A stretch of DNA of 64,000 nucleotides from Candidatus Scatosoma pullicola (GCA_018712725.1 DVGN01000100.1:1-64000); one strand, 5' to 3'; shown: positions 30,021 to 40,613, counted from the stretch's first letter. Notes: generated by a model not told the origin, from the sequence alone. Program-made: numbers and translations.

Positions 30021-30950
30021 TCAGTCGAACAGTCCGCAGGACAAATACCTGTCCCCCGTGTCGGGCAGGAGAACGACGATCCTCTTCCCCGAAAATTCCG
30101 CCCGCGCGGCGACGCGGACGGCGGCGGAAAGCGCCGCGCCCGCAGAGATCCCCGCGAGAATCCCCTCTTTTTGCGCGAGCAGACGGGCAAAGTCATACGA
30201 CTCTTTGTCCGTCGCCGTCACCACTTCGTCGCAGACGGAAGGGTCGAACACTTCGGGCACGAATCCCGCGCCGATCCCCTGGATGCCGTGGGCGCCCGCC
30301 TTCCCGCCGCTCAGAACGGGGGATGCCGCCGGCTCGACGGCGACGATGCGGACGGCGGGATTTTTCTCTTTGAGAAAGCGCCCCGTGCCCGTAATCGTGC
30401 CCCCCGTGCCCACGCCCGCGACGAAGGCGTCCACGTTTCCCTCCGCGTCCGCCCAGATCTCCGGGCCCGTCGTCTTGTAATGCGCGGCGGCGTTTGCAGG
30501 GTTGACGAACTGCCCCACGATAAAGCTGTTTTTCACTTCCCGGTGCAGGCGCTCCGCCTCCTCCACCGCCGCGCTCATCCCCTTTTTGCCGTCCGTGAGC
30601 AGGATTTTCGCGCCGAACGCGGCGATGAGCTGCCGCCGCTCTTTGCTCATCGTGTCGGGCATGACGATGACGAGAGAAAGCCCCTTCGCCGCCGCAAATG
30701 CCGCCAGCCCGATGCCCGTGTTGCCGCTCGTCGGCTCGATGAGCAGGGTGTCCGCGTTCAGAACGCCGCGCGCTTCCGCGTCCCGCAGCATTTCCGCCGC
30801 CGCCCTGTCCTTGACCGAACCGGTCGGATTCATCGACTCGACCTTGGCGAGGATCTCCGCCCCGGGCGCATACGCCTTTGCGATGTTGCGCAGAGCGACC
30901 AGCGGCGTCCGCCCCGCCGCTTCCGCGATCGAAGAAAAGAACATAACCAT
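30021..30950 (-). CDS. cysK: Cysteine synthase A (PLP-dependent)
   Basis: MNPTGSVKDRAA PLP-lysine motif, EPTSGNTGIGLA, VAGVGTGGTITGTGRFLKE. Confidence 0.95.
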   Translation of the reverse strand: MVMFFSSIAEAAGRTPLVALRNIAKAYAPGAEILAKVESMNPTGSVKDRAAAEMLRDAEARGVLNADTLLIEPTSGNTGIGLAAFAAAKGLSLVIVMPDTMSKERRQLIAAFGAKILLTDGKKGMSAAVEEAERLHREVKNSFIVGQFVNPANAAAHYKTTGPEIWADAEGNVDAFVAGVGTGGTITGTGRFLKEKNPAVRIVAVEPAASPVLSGGKAGAHGIQGIGAGFVPEVFDPSVCDEVVTATDKESYDFARLLAQKEGILAGISAGAALSAAVRVAARAEFSGKRIVVLLPDTGDRYLSCGLFD

Positions 30951-31075
30951 CCCTCCCGAACAGATAAAAATTTCCTTTTCAAATCCTCCCGGATTTGCGT
31001 TCGCCGCAACCCTGCCCGTCCGATTTTACAGATTTTCCCGCCGCGGCAAAATTCCGCCGTACCCCCGTTTCCGCC

Positions 31076-31215
31076 CTTTGCCCCGTCGGGGCAAAGTTTC
31101 TGTCTCCGAACTTCAAATGAGCAGGAACAACCGAAGTTTCGGGCGTCAGTCGCGGACGGGACAAGGAGACTGCGTAAAGGCCGACGGGAGTGTACATAAA
31201 AGTACATGACCTAAG
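31076..31215. repeat. Family B structured intergenic repeat, copy 2
   Basis: CTTTGCCCC-GTC-GGGGCAAAG hairpin; matches 16120-16262. Confidence 0.85.
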
Positions 31216-31525
31216 GACCGCGCAAAGGCGACGCAGTATCCGTCCGATGAATCACGCCCGAAACTGTTCCGCATTTCGTATCGGCAAAAAATGATAACAA
31301 GTGACGCCCTTTTTGCGGATTTACTTCTTATCCCCTCCGTCTCGCTCTGCTCGACACCTCCCCTTACCATAAGGGGAGGCAGGAAATTGGGCTCCCTTGT
31401 GCAAAGGGAGCTGTCAGCCAACGGCTGACTGAGGGATTGTCTGTTCGACTTCCGAACCTCTTATCCCCTCCGTCTCGCTCCGCTCGACACCTCCCCTTAC
31501 CATAAGGGGAGGCATAAGAGGAGGG

Positions 31526-31569
31526 CAAAACGCAAGGGCGACAAAGTATTGCGTAGTATATACGCGTTT
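31526..31569. repeat. Right-end fragment of family A repeat
   Basis: AAAACGCAAGGGCGACAAAGTATTGCGTAGTATATACGCGTTT, 17 nt from the topA stop. Confidence 0.85.
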
Positions 31570-31585
31570 CGCCTAAATCAAACAG

Positions 31586-33922
31586 TTACTCGAAATAAGG
31601 CTCGTCCATCAACGGCGGCGCCTCATCCGGCCCCTCCTGATTGCGGTAACGGCTTCCGCCCTCTCCCGACTTTCCCGTCCCCGCTTCGCCCGCGCCCCCT
31701 TTCGCCTTGTCCGGCTTCACGCGGTATTTGCATTCCTTGTTGGAGCATTTGATGCCGCCCCGCGCCGTCTGCACGAGCGGAGAGCCGCATTCCGGGCACT
31801 TCTCGCCCGTGGGGATGTCCCAGCTCATGAACTTGCAGTCGGGATAGCGGGAGCAGCTGTAATAGGTCTTTCCCTTTTTGGACTTGCGGGGGGTCATGGG
31901 GGCGCCGCACTCCGGGCACTTGCCGACGAGCGTGGGCTCCTCTTCCGACGGCACGGACATCGTCGTCTTGCAGGCGGGGTAATTGGGGCAGGCGAGAAAC
32001 TTGCCGAACCGCCCGTTCTTGACGACCATCTTCGCCCCGCACTTGGGGCAGGGCACGTCGGAGATCTCCTCTTTGGTCTCGCTGACGATGTTGCGGCATT
32101 CGGGGTAGTTGGAGCAGGCGAGATATTTCCCGTACCTGCCCATGCGGCGGATCATGAAATGCCCGCATTTTTCGCAGACGATGTCCGTCATCTCGTCGCC
32201 GTAGGAGGAGGCGTTTTTGAGATTCTGTTCGAAACCGGGATAGAAATCCCCGATGACCTTATGCCAGTCCTCCCCGCCCTTTTCGATGTCGTCCAGCTTG
32301 TTTTCCATGTCCGCCGTAAAGCCGACGTCCATGACGTCCCTGAAGCACCTGACCAGCATATCCACCACGTTATAGGCGACGGGGGTGGGCACCATGTATT
32401 TGCCCTCTTTTTTGACGTACTTCTGATTGAGCTTGGAGATGATGGTCGCATACGTCGAAGGGCGGCCGATCCCCTTTTCCTCCATCGCCTTGACGAGGGA
32501 GGCGTCCGTATAGCGCAGGGGGGGCTTGGTGAATTTCTGCTCCTTCTGCATGGACACGAGGTCGAGCTTATCCCCTTCCGCGAGGTCGGGCAGAAGTTTG
32601 GAGGAGGAAATTTCGTCTTCGTCCTCCTTTTTCGCCGCCTCCGCGTACACCTTGGTATAGCCCGCGAACAGCAGCACCCTGCCGCTCGCGCGGAAGACGT
32701 AGCCGGAATTGTCTATCTCCATCTGGGCGCTGTTGTACTTCGCCTCCGCCATCTGCGAGGCGAGAAAGCGCTCGTAAATGAGCTTATACAGCGCGTAGTG
32801 CTTTCTGTCGAGCAGGGTTTTCGCCCTTTCGGGGGTCATTTCGAGATCGATGGGGCGGATGGCTTCGTGCGCGTCCTGCGCCCCCTTTCTCGTCGCGTAA
32901 TAGTTGGGCTTTTCGGGCGCGTATTCGGGTCCGTACACCGTGCGGATGCGTTCGAGCGCCGCCGCCTGCGCCTCCTGCGAAACGCGCACCGAGTCCGTTC
33001 GCATATAAGTGATGAAGGCGATGTGATCCTTGTTCTCCGTCTCGATGCCCTCGTACAGGTGCTGGGCGAGGCTCATCGTCTCGGGGGAGGTGAAGCCGAG
33101 CTTGTTGGAGGCGTCCTGCTGCATGGAGCTGGTCGTGAACGGCGCGGGCGCGTGGGACTTGGCGATCGTCTTTTTCACCTTGGAGACGACGTATTCCCCC
33201 CTTTCGAGTTCGGCGAGCACCTTTTCCGCCTCTTCCGCGGAGGCGGGCTTGTACTTCTTCGTCCCCTTCTTTTCGAGCAGCGCCTTGAAGGAGGCGTATT
33301 TTTTGGGTTTGTCCCGAAGTTCCGCCGTCAGGTTCCAGTACTCCTGCGGGACGAACGCCTGGATTTCCCGCTCCCGCTCCACGATGAGGCGGAGCGCCAC
33401 CGACTGCACCCGCCCGCCCGAAAGATTCTTTTTGGAGGCGGAATTGCTGTCGTCTATCTTGCGGTTCAGAAGGGTGGAGAGCTTATATCCCACCAGGCGG
33501 TCGAGCACGCGGCGCGCCTGCTGGGCGTCCACGAGATTGTAGTCGATCTTGCGGGGGTGCTGGAGCGCCCTTTCGATCGCCTTCGCCGAAACTTCGTTGA
33601 ATTCGATGCGGTTTTCCCCGTCCGGGTCGAGCCCCAGGACGTTCTGCAAATGCCAGGAAATCGCCTCTCCCTCCCGGTCGGGGTCGGTCGCGAGATAGAC
33701 TTTGCCCGCCTTTTTCGTCTCGTCGGTCAGCCGCCGGATGATGTCCTCCTTGCCCTCCGAATTGACGTACTTGGGTTCGAAGTTGTTCTTGACGTCCACC
33801 CCTAAGGAATGTACGGGCAGGTCGCGGATGTGCCCCGCGGACGCGTCCACTTTGTACTTCCCTTTGAGATACTTGGAAATGGTCTTCGCCTTGGACGGCG
33901 ATTCTACGATGATGAGATCCAT
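31586..33922 (-). CDS. topA: DNA topoisomerase I
   Basis: MDLIIVESPSKAKTISKYLKGKYKV, DPDREGEAISWHL, YMRTDSVRVS, C-terminal zinc ribbons. Confidence 0.98.
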   Translation of the reverse strand: MDLIIVESPSKAKTISKYLKGKYKVDASAGHIRDLPVHSLGVDVKNNFEPKYVNSEGKEDIIRRLTDETKKAGKVYLATDPDREGEAISWHLQNVLGLDPDGENRIEFNEVSAKAIERALQHPRKIDYNLVDAQQARRVLDRLVGYKLSTLLNRKIDDSNSASKKNLSGGRVQSVALRLIVEREREIQAFVPQEYWNLTAELRDKPKKYASFKALLEKKGTKKYKPASAEEAEKVLAELERGEYVVSKVKKTIAKSHAPAPFTTSSMQQDASNKLGFTSPETMSLAQHLYEGIETENKDHIAFITYMRTDSVRVSQEAQAAALERIRTVYGPEYAPEKPNYYATRKGAQDAHEAIRPIDLEMTPERAKTLLDRKHYALYKLIYERFLASQMAEAKYNSAQMEIDNSGYVFRASGRVLLFAGYTKVYAEAAKKEDEDEISSSKLLPDLAEGDKLDLVSMQKEQKFTKPPLRYTDASLVKAMEEKGIGRPSTYATIISKLNQKYVKKEGKYMVPTPVAYNVVDMLVRCFRDVMDVGFTADMENKLDDIEKGGEDWHKVIGDFYPGFEQNLKNASSYGDEMTDIVCEKCGHFMIRRMGRYGKYLACSNYPECRNIVSETKEEISDVPCPKCGAKMVVKNGRFGKFLACPNYPACKTTMSVPSEEEPTLVGKCPECGAPMTPRKSKKGKTYYSCSRYPDCKFMSWDIPTGEKCPECGSPLVQTARGGIKCSNKECKYRVKPDKAKGGAGEAGTGKSGEGGSRYRNQEGPDEAPPLMDEPYFE

Positions 33923-33995
33923 ATGTCTTCCTTTTTCGATGCTTGTCTTTTCGATTCCGTTTTATGCCCTTTCGTTTTAACGCCCTTTTTTGCGC

Positions 33996-35096
33996 CTACA
34001 CGGCGGAAAAGCGGTTGCCCCCGAGCCGGACTGCAAGCCCCTTGGTTTCCAGCGAAGAGAGCGCGTTTAACAGCCTGAAAACGGGTATACCCGTCCGGGC
34101 GGACAGTTCGGCGACGTGCGCCTCCCCCGCGCGGAGGGCGGAGAGGGCGGCCCCTTCCTCTTGCGTGAGCGGCTCTTCCGGGGGCCCCTCCGATAAGTTT
34201 ATACCAAAATACCCGCAAATGTCAACCGAATTTTCGGTCAATCGCCCGCCTTTTTTCAGGAGGGCGTTGCAGCCCGCCCCCGCCGCCGTTCCGGGAAAGT
34301 AGGGAAGGGCAAACACCGGCCTCCCCTCCCGGAAGGCGTCCTCCGCCGTCATCAGAGCCCCGCTCTTCTCCCCCGCGCCGATCACCAGCGTCCCTTCGCC
34401 CAGACGGGCGAGCAGCCGGTTGCGCCCGGCAAAGGAGAAATTGCGGACGGGGACGGAAGAGGTGTGCGCGGAGAGGAGAAGCCCGCTCTTGACCACCCTG
34501 TCCAGAAGGGGGGCGTTTGTCTTGGGCAGAAAGCCGAAGCCGCCCGCCAGGACGGAGATCGCCCGCCCGCTGCCCGCAAGCGCGCCTTCGAGCGCGGCGG
34601 AATCCCCGCCGTCCGCCGTGCCCGTCACCACGGAAAAGGCGGAGGAGAGGTCTTTGGCGATCCTTTCGCCGACTTTGAGGGCGGGCGGGGGCGTGCGGCG
34701 GGAACCGACGATCGTAAACATCCTCCCTTTCAGAAGGGCGGCGTTCCCCTTGGCGTATAAAACGAAGGGAGAATCGGGATGCCCTTTGAGGGAATCGGGA
34801 TAATTTTCCGAAACGCGGGTGACGGCGGCGATCCCCTCCCTTTCGAGCGCGGCGGCCGCGGCGCGGAAATACGCCCCGCCGTCCGAGAGGGAGGAGAGCA
34901 TTTTTTCGCGCAGCCCTTCGTCCGCCACCGCGGAAGAAGAAATTTCGGGAAAAGCGCGCACGAGACGGACGCCGCTCCCCGCAACGTCCAGAAGGCGGCG
35001 CTTGACGCCCCCGTCCAAAGGGAAGCTGTCCAGCCATATGAGCGCCCGCTCTTCGGGCGAATATCCGCTTTGGTCTCTGTCGCCGACTTCCGGCAT
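33996..35096 (-). CDS. dprA: DNA processing protein DprA
   Basis: FTIVGSRRTPP, GTADGGDSAALEGAL, VIGAGEKSGALMTAEDA; C-terminal winged helix. Confidence 0.92.
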   Translation of the reverse strand: MPEVGDRDQSGYSPEERALIWLDSFPLDGGVKRRLLDVAGSGVRLVRAFPEISSSAVADEGLREKMLSSLSDGGAYFRAAAAALEREGIAAVTRVSENYPDSLKGHPDSPFVLYAKGNAALLKGRMFTIVGSRRTPPPALKVGERIAKDLSSAFSVVTGTADGGDSAALEGALAGSGRAISVLAGGFGFLPKTNAPLLDRVVKSGLLLSAHTSSVPVRNFSFAGRNRLLARLGEGTLVIGAGEKSGALMTAEDAFREGRPVFALPYFPGTAAGAGCNALLKKGGRLTENSVDICGYFGINLSEGPPEEPLTQEEGAALSALRAGEAHVAELSARTGIPVFRLLNALSSLETKGLAVRLGGNRFSAV

Positions 35097-35162
35097 ACGA
35101 CACCCCCTTTTATACCCCTTTTCCCCGACCGGAAAACGGCGGAGAAAAATTTTGTCCCGCCG

Positions 35163-35429
35163 TCAGCGGACGAAGAGAAAGACGAGCAGGGCGACCTGCC
35201 AGGCGATGCCCAAAAGGTTGACGGCGTGGAAATACCAATGGCGGGTCTTGTGGCGGCGGGCAAACATCGCGGCGTACCCGCCGATCGCCCCGCCCAGAAA
35301 GGAGACGCCGAGCAGAACTTTTTCGGGGATCCGCCGCATGTCCTTTTTGGCGCGCTTTTTGTCCGACGCATACAGGCAGAACGCCGCGGCGGACATGGCC
35401 GCCAGATAAATGAGGAATACGATTGCCAT
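35163..35429 (-). CDS. DUF1294 family membrane protein
   Basis: LYASDKKRAKKDMRRIPEKVLLGVSFLGGAIGGYAAMFARRHKTRHWYF. Confidence 0.9.
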   Translation of the reverse strand: MAIVFLIYLAAMSAAAFCLYASDKKRAKKDMRRIPEKVLLGVSFLGGAIGGYAAMFARRHKTRHWYFHAVNLLGIAWQVALLVFLFVR

Positions 35430-35478
35430 AAAAACACCTCCCGGCAGATTTTTTTTAAGGCGCGGCGCCCCTGTCCCT

Positions 35479-35575
35479 TGGCTCCCTTGCGCAAAGGGGA
35501 ATACCGACCAGGCAGCCCCCCTTGTGCAAAGGGGAATACCGACCAGGCAGCCCCCCTTGTGCAAAGGGGGGAAGT
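35479..35575. repeat. Tandem array of ~38-bp units, CCCTTGTGCAAAGGGGAATACCGACCAGGCAGCCCC
   Basis: Two full units plus a third palindromic core. Confidence 0.8.
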
Positions 35576-35754
35576 GGAAGGGGGGATTGTCCTCCCGGTT
35601 TCCGAGTTGCTCTATCAAAAACCGACCTTCTTATCCCCTCCGGTGCTACGCACCACCTCCCCTTTCCAAAAGAGGAGGCATGGGGTGGGGTGTGACACCT
35701 CCCCTTACCATAAGGGGAGGCATGAAGGCGGGACGAGCGAAAACGTGAACCGTC

Positions 35755-35874
35755 AAAACGCGTAGATACAAGCAAGACGCGAAGGACAAGGCTTTCCGCC
35801 GGGGAGCGTACTCAAATGTACGTGACCCAAGGAAAACGCAGTCCGACAATGTATTGCGCAGTAGATACGCGTTT
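35755..35874. repeat. Family A 120-bp repeat, copy A1
   Basis: AAAACGCGTAGATACAAGCAAGACGCG...GTAGATACGCGTTT terminal inverted repeats. Confidence 0.9.
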
Positions 35875-35903
35875 CGCTCTGTCGAGCGAAAACGTGAACC
35901 GTT

Positions 35904-36005
35904 AAAACGCGTAGATACAAGCAAGACGCGAAGCCCGCGGATTTTGCGCCGCGAGTTTACTTAATCGTATTAGAGCCAAGCAAAAACGCAAGTCCGACAA
36001 AGCAT
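35904..36005. repeat. Family A repeat, copy A2 (3'-truncated)
   Basis: Same left end; right TIR replaced by an AACCGGATT...AATCCGGTT hairpin. Confidence 0.85.
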
Positions 36006-36049
36006 TTAATTTAACCGGATTGCCCGTTCCGTGCGAATCCGGTTACGTC

Positions 36050-36169
36050 AAAACGCGTAGATACAAGCAAGACGCGGAGCCTGCGGAAGTCCGAGGGGAG
36101 TGTACACAGAAGTACATGACCCGAGGAACCCGTAAAGGCGACAATGTATTGCGACGTATATACGCGTTT
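36050..36169. repeat. Family A 120-bp repeat, copy A3, 9 nt from the yifB stop
   Basis: AAAACGCGTAGATAC...GTATATACGCGTTT. Confidence 0.9.
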
Positions 36170-36177
36170 CCCCCAAC

Positions 36178-37695
36178 TTAAACCGGATTGTAAGTGCGGT
36201 AGGAGATGGCTTCATATAGATGCTCCGCCCGAATCTCCTCCGAAAATCCCAGGTCGGCGATCGTGCGCGCCACTTTCAGAATCCGCGAGCGGGCGCGGGC
36301 GGACAGTTTCAGCCGCTCGAAGGATTCCCGCAGAATGCGGTCGCACTCCTCCGAAAGGCGGCAGTATTCCGCCAGTTCCCGATCCCCCATCCTGCCGTTG
36401 GTCATCCGGTCGGAGCCGAAGCGGGCGCGCTGGATCTTTCTCGCCTCCGTCGCCCGTTCCTTGACCGCTTTGCTCGGCTCCGCCGCCTCTGCGGAGGAGA
36501 GGTCGTCGTAATCCACCCCGTCCACTTCCACCTGGATGTCGATGCGGTCGAGCAGCGGCCCGGAGACGCGGGCGCGGTAGCGGCGGATCTCGTTGGGGGT
36601 GCAGGTACACTGCCGTCTGGCGCTGCCGTAATTGCCGCAGGGACAGGGATTCATGCCCGCGCAGAGCATGAAGGAGGCGGGATAGGTCACCGAGCCGCCC
36701 GCGCGGGAAACGGTGATGACGCCGTCTTCCAGCGGCTGGCGCAGGGCTTCCAGCGCCGAGCGCTTATATTCGGGAAGTTCGTCGAGAAACAGGACGCCGC
36801 CGTGCGCGAGCGAGATCTCGCCCGGATGCACCGCCCTGGACCCGCCGCCGCAGAGGGAGACGGTCGTCGCCGTGTGGTGCGGGGTGCGGAAGGGGCGTTC
36901 GGAGACGATCCCCTCCTCTCCCAGCGTCCCCGCCACCGAATGGATCTTGGTGATTTCCAGCGCCTCTTCGAAGGACAGTTCGGGCAGGACGGAGGGAATG
37001 GCGCGGGCGAGCATGGTCTTGCCGCTGCCCGGCGGCCCCACGAACAGGATGTTGTGTCCGCCGGCGACCGCCACTTCCAGCGCCCGCCTCGCCACGGGCT
37101 GCCCCTTGACGAAGGCGAGATCGCAGGCGGAAGCTCCCCTTTTGGAAGGCGGGGGAAATTCGGAAGCGGGGACGGGAGAGAGAGGGAAGGCGCCCGAGAG
37201 ATGTCCGACGACCTCTTTGAGGTCGGCGGCGGCAAACGCCCGGATACCGCGGATATACCCCGCCTCTCCGGCGTTGGCGGCGGGGACGACGAAATCGGTA
37301 AATCCGTTGTCCCGCGCGGCGATGAGGGCGGGCAGCACCCCCTGCACGGGGCGGAGTTCGCCGCTTAAAGCGAGTTCGCCCAAGAGCACCGTCCCGCCCG
37401 CGTCCGCCTGCAAGGCGCCCGTCGCCCGAAGCAGACAGACGGCGATGGCGAGATCGAACGCCGACCCTTCCTTCCGCACATAGGCGGGCGCCAGATTGAC
37501 CGTGACGCGGTGAGCGGGAAATTCGAAGCCGCTGTTTTTCACGGCGCTGCGCACCCGTTCCTTGGATTCCTTGACCGCCGCGTCGGGCAGCCCCACGATC
37601 TCGTAGGAGGGCATCCCCTTGGAGATGTCCGCCTCCACCGTCACGGGCACCCCTTCCAGCCCCGCGAGCGCATAGCTCTGTACTCTTGCCGTCAT
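36178..37695 (-). CDS. YifB/ComM family Mg-chelatase-like AAA ATPase
   Basis: MTARVQSYALAGLEGVPVTVEADISKGMPSYEIVGLPDAAVKESKERVRSA; GPPGSGKTMLARAIPSVLP; CPCGNYG. Confidence 0.95.
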   Translation of the reverse strand: MTARVQSYALAGLEGVPVTVEADISKGMPSYEIVGLPDAAVKESKERVRSAVKNSGFEFPAHRVTVNLAPAYVRKEGSAFDLAIAVCLLRATGALQADAGGTVLLGELALSGELRPVQGVLPALIAARDNGFTDFVVPAANAGEAGYIRGIRAFAAADLKEVVGHLSGAFPLSPVPASEFPPPSKRGASACDLAFVKGQPVARRALEVAVAGGHNILFVGPPGSGKTMLARAIPSVLPELSFEEALEITKIHSVAGTLGEEGIVSERPFRTPHHTATTVSLCGGGSRAVHPGEISLAHGGVLFLDELPEYKRSALEALRQPLEDGVITVSRAGGSVTYPASFMLCAGMNPCPCGNYGSARRQCTCTPNEIRRYRARVSGPLLDRIDIQVEVDGVDYDDLSSAEAAEPSKAVKERATEARKIQRARFGSDRMTNGRMGDRELAEYCRLSEECDRILRESFERLKLSARARSRILKVARTIADLGFSEEIRAEHLYEAISYRTYNPV

Positions 37696-37800
37696 TTTCC
37701 CCTCCCGCGCCGCAGGCGGCGCACTTTTCAAAGAATTTTCAAAACCTTTTGCGGAAAAACAAATTCCGCGGAAAGACCTCCCGCGGAACATGGTTTACGT

Positions 37801-39945
37801 TTACGGACGGAAATAACCGTTGTCCGCAATGCTCATCCAGCCGAACAGATATTCCGCCGCCCGCGTGGGAAGGCCGAAGCCGTACCAGCTGGGCACGGAC
37901 AGCAAAAAGAACACGGCGAAGACGAAAAGGCATACGCCGAGAAGGACGTCCGCCGCCGAAGCCCTGGGCCGTCCGTCCGCGCGCAGGCGCACTTCCTCCG
38001 GCTGGCCGATGCGCACCGCCAGAGGGATGAAGCCCATGTAGAACACGGAAAACAGCGACGAATAAAGCGCCGACACCCGCGCGACGCACAGCGCCGACAG
38101 CAGGGAGAGCAGCATTCCGCCCAAAAGGACGAGATAGACGCGGCGGATGCGCCTGTTGAGGCGGGAGCCGCGGTTTTGCGAAAAGAGTTCGGAGACGACG
38201 CCGATCGTCGAAAAGGCGAAGGCGACGAGAGAGGCGATGCCCACCGCCGCGTTCATCGACGCGTTCCAGGCGAGATAGCGGGAGGAGGCGATCTCCCCCA
38301 CGCCGTCGTATAAGGTGGCCGCTTTCAGGGGCAGGAACCAGGCGAGCGGATTGAGTTCGTTCGCGTTCGTGTATTCGGTGACGTTGGTCACGTTGAAGGA
38401 AGAGGAAATCCCCTGCCACAGCAGCGCCGCATAGCTCATCGAAGGGGAAGAGGGGTCGTCGAACGCCTTGACGTAGGCGGAATAGGTGACGAGGCTGGAC
38501 AGCAGCAGAAGCACGAAGGTGCAGAGCAGGAACGAAAGCGCCGCAAACGCCCAGCTCACCCGCGTCTTATAGGCGTAATTCGCCTTTATTTTCGCGGAAT
38601 TTCCGCCGATCAAGCCGATCGAAGAAGCGCCCGCCGCGAGCGTTTCCGCCGAAACCGCCGGAACAGCCGGAGCCCCCCCTTCGGCGTCCGCCGGAACAGA
38701 CTCCGGCGCGCCCTCTCCGCCTTCCGGCGAAGGAGATACGGCAGGCGCGGAGGGCGCCGGGGCAGCCGCGCGCGAAGCGGCTTTGAGAATTTCGTTTTTA
38801 TAGGCGAGTTTCTGGCGGCGCATTCCGAATCCGAACAGGACGAGAATGCCCAGGACGGGGAATACGGAAAGGCTGTTCATCGCCAGCGCGAACGCCGCGA
38901 ACAAGCCCGAGAAAAAGATGTTGAGCCCGCCGCGCACGACGTGCCGGGAAGAGATACCCCTGGCGAAGAAGCGGTACATGAAATAGACGCTTGCGACGAG
39001 GGCGCAGGTGACGAACATATAGGGCGCGCCCAGCCGCCCGAGCGTCGCAGTCAGGCCGCACACCGCGAACAGGAAGGCGAACACGAAGCCGTATTTGTCG
39101 TCGCGGAAGAGCAGCGCACCCAGAAGGTACACGAACACGAGACAGGCGCATGCCGCCAGAAACGCGGGCAGGCGGAGGGCAAACGGGCTCGTCCCGAACA
39201 GCGCCACGGAGGGGATCATCAGGACCGTGGCGAGCGAGTTGAAATCGGTGTCCGCGAGATAGGCGCGGTCTTCCAGGAAGGAAGAGCCTTCCAGAACGGT
39301 GCGCACGGACGTGAGGGACCAGATCTCTTCGGGCGCGAAGTTATGATAGGAAGAATCGGACAGCACGAAGGAATCCTGCGCGTCGATCGCCTTTTCCAGC
39401 TCCGCACGGCGGCCGGAAAAGCCCTGGCTGAGATCGGCGTTGACGGACATGGGGATGAGGTTGCCGTCGTCCGCGATGCAGACGATCTCGTCGATCTCGA
39501 CGTCGGCGTTCGCCTCCACGGAGACGGAGACGGCGGACAGGTTTTTGTCCACCGCGACGGGCACCCAATTAAAATTCGCGCCCTCCCGCGCCGAAGAATC
39601 CTTCGCCCAGATGTTGCCGAGCGTCACGCTCCCCACCGAGAGCGACGGTTTGGAGTTGGCGGTGGTGGCGCGGCGGACGGTGACGGTGACGTCCTCGCCC
39701 GGCTGGATGTAGATCTTTCCGACGTTTATATACACGGCGGCAAGGCGGGACTGGTCTTCCGTCTTTTCCAGATTGTACACGGCTACGGGCGTCCCCTCCG
39801 AAGTGTAGGAGAGGGCTTCGCCCGTGGAGCGGAAGGAGCCCAGAAAGGCGAATCCCGCCGCAAAAAACAGCACGAACAGGACGATAAACGCCCTGCACCA
39901 GCCCGAAAGCCTCTTGTTCGCCGCAGACGCGCGCGTTTTCCTCAT
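37801..39945 (-). CDS. Multi-pass membrane glycosyltransferase (GT39/PMT-like)
   Basis: N-terminal TM; D(E/D)RAYLADTDFNSLATVLMIPSVALFGTSPFALRLPAFLAACACLVFVYLLGALLF typical of GT39-like membrane transferases. Confidence 0.75.
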   Translation of the reverse strand: MRKTRASAANKRLSGWCRAFIVLFVLFFAAGFAFLGSFRSTGEALSYTSEGTPVAVYNLEKTEDQSRLAAVYINVGKIYIQPGEDVTVTVRRATTANSKPSLSVGSVTLGNIWAKDSSAREGANFNWVPVAVDKNLSAVSVSVEANADVEIDEIVCIADDGNLIPMSVNADLSQGFSGRRAELEKAIDAQDSFVLSDSSYHNFAPEEIWSLTSVRTVLEGSSFLEDRAYLADTDFNSLATVLMIPSVALFGTSPFALRLPAFLAACACLVFVYLLGALLFRDDKYGFVFAFLFAVCGLTATLGRLGAPYMFVTCALVASVYFMYRFFARGISSRHVVRGGLNIFFSGLFAAFALAMNSLSVFPVLGILVLFGFGMRRQKLAYKNEILKAASRAAAPAPSAPAVSPSPEGGEGAPESVPADAEGGAPAVPAVSAETLAAGASSIGLIGGNSAKIKANYAYKTRVSWAFAALSFLLCTFVLLLLSSLVTYSAYVKAFDDPSSPSMSYAALLWQGISSSFNVTNVTEYTNANELNPLAWFLPLKAATLYDGVGEIASSRYLAWNASMNAAVGIASLVAFAFSTIGVVSELFSQNRGSRLNRRIRRVYLVLLGGMLLSLLSALCVARVSALYSSLFSVFYMGFIPLAVRIGQPEEVRLRADGRPRASAADVLLGVCLFVFAVFFLLSVPSWYGFGLPTRAAEYLFGWMSIADNGYFRP

Positions 39946-40169
39946 AAGAATTTACGACCTCCTGCCGCCCCGCTCCGTCTTCGCAGAGTGCGGACGGCGT
40001 TGTTTTTATCCGGGAATCCCCCGCGCCGCGCGGGAAACTCTCCTTTTATTTTACATGAAACGGGGCAAAATGTAAAACGAATTGCCCGCGTTTTCGCAAA
40101 GAAATAAAAAAATAAGTCCGCCGCTGACTTTGGGCGAACTCATTTTCCACCGGCTTCTTCCCGTCCGGT

Positions 40170-40514
40170 TCAGATCTTTTCCTTGACTTTTGCCGCCTTG
40201 CCCGTGAGATTGCGCAGGTAGTAGAGCTTTGCCCTTCTGACCTTGCCTTTCCGCACGACCGTAATGGACGCGATCTTCGGAGAATGGAGAGGGAAGGTCT
40301 TTTCCACGCCGATCCCGTAAGAGATGTGGCGCACGGTGAACGTCTCGCTGATGCCGCCGTTCTTCTTGGCGATGACCACGCCTTCGAAATTCTGGACCCT
40401 TTCCTTGCCGCCTTCGATGATCTTGAAGCCCACCTTGACGGTGTCGCCTACGTTGAACGCGGGGAGTTCCGATTTCAGGTTTTCCGCGTCGATCGCTTCG
40501 ATCAATCCTTTCAT
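40170..40514 (-). CDS. rplS: 50S ribosomal protein L19
   Basis: [60 protein letters not shown]. Confidence 0.98.
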   Translation of the reverse strand: MKGLIEAIDAENLKSELPAFNVGDTVKVGFKIIEGGKERVQNFEGVVIAKKNGGISETFTVRHISYGIGVEKTFPLHSPKIASITVVRKGKVRRAKLYYLRNLTGKAAKVKEKI

Positions 40515-40613
40515 TTCTGACTTTACCTCCGTATTTACGAGACGTTCTCGATCCGCTGCCCGGCTCCTCGCCGCGCCCGAAAAGAATCGGCGGAACGTCC
40601 GAAGTCATTGCCT

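Noticed and set aside
32159-33805. 548-aa plus-strand ORF
   Set aside because: Antisense shadow of topA.
35479-35575. CRISPR array
   Set aside because: Only about 2.5 units with identical linkers; no cas genes.
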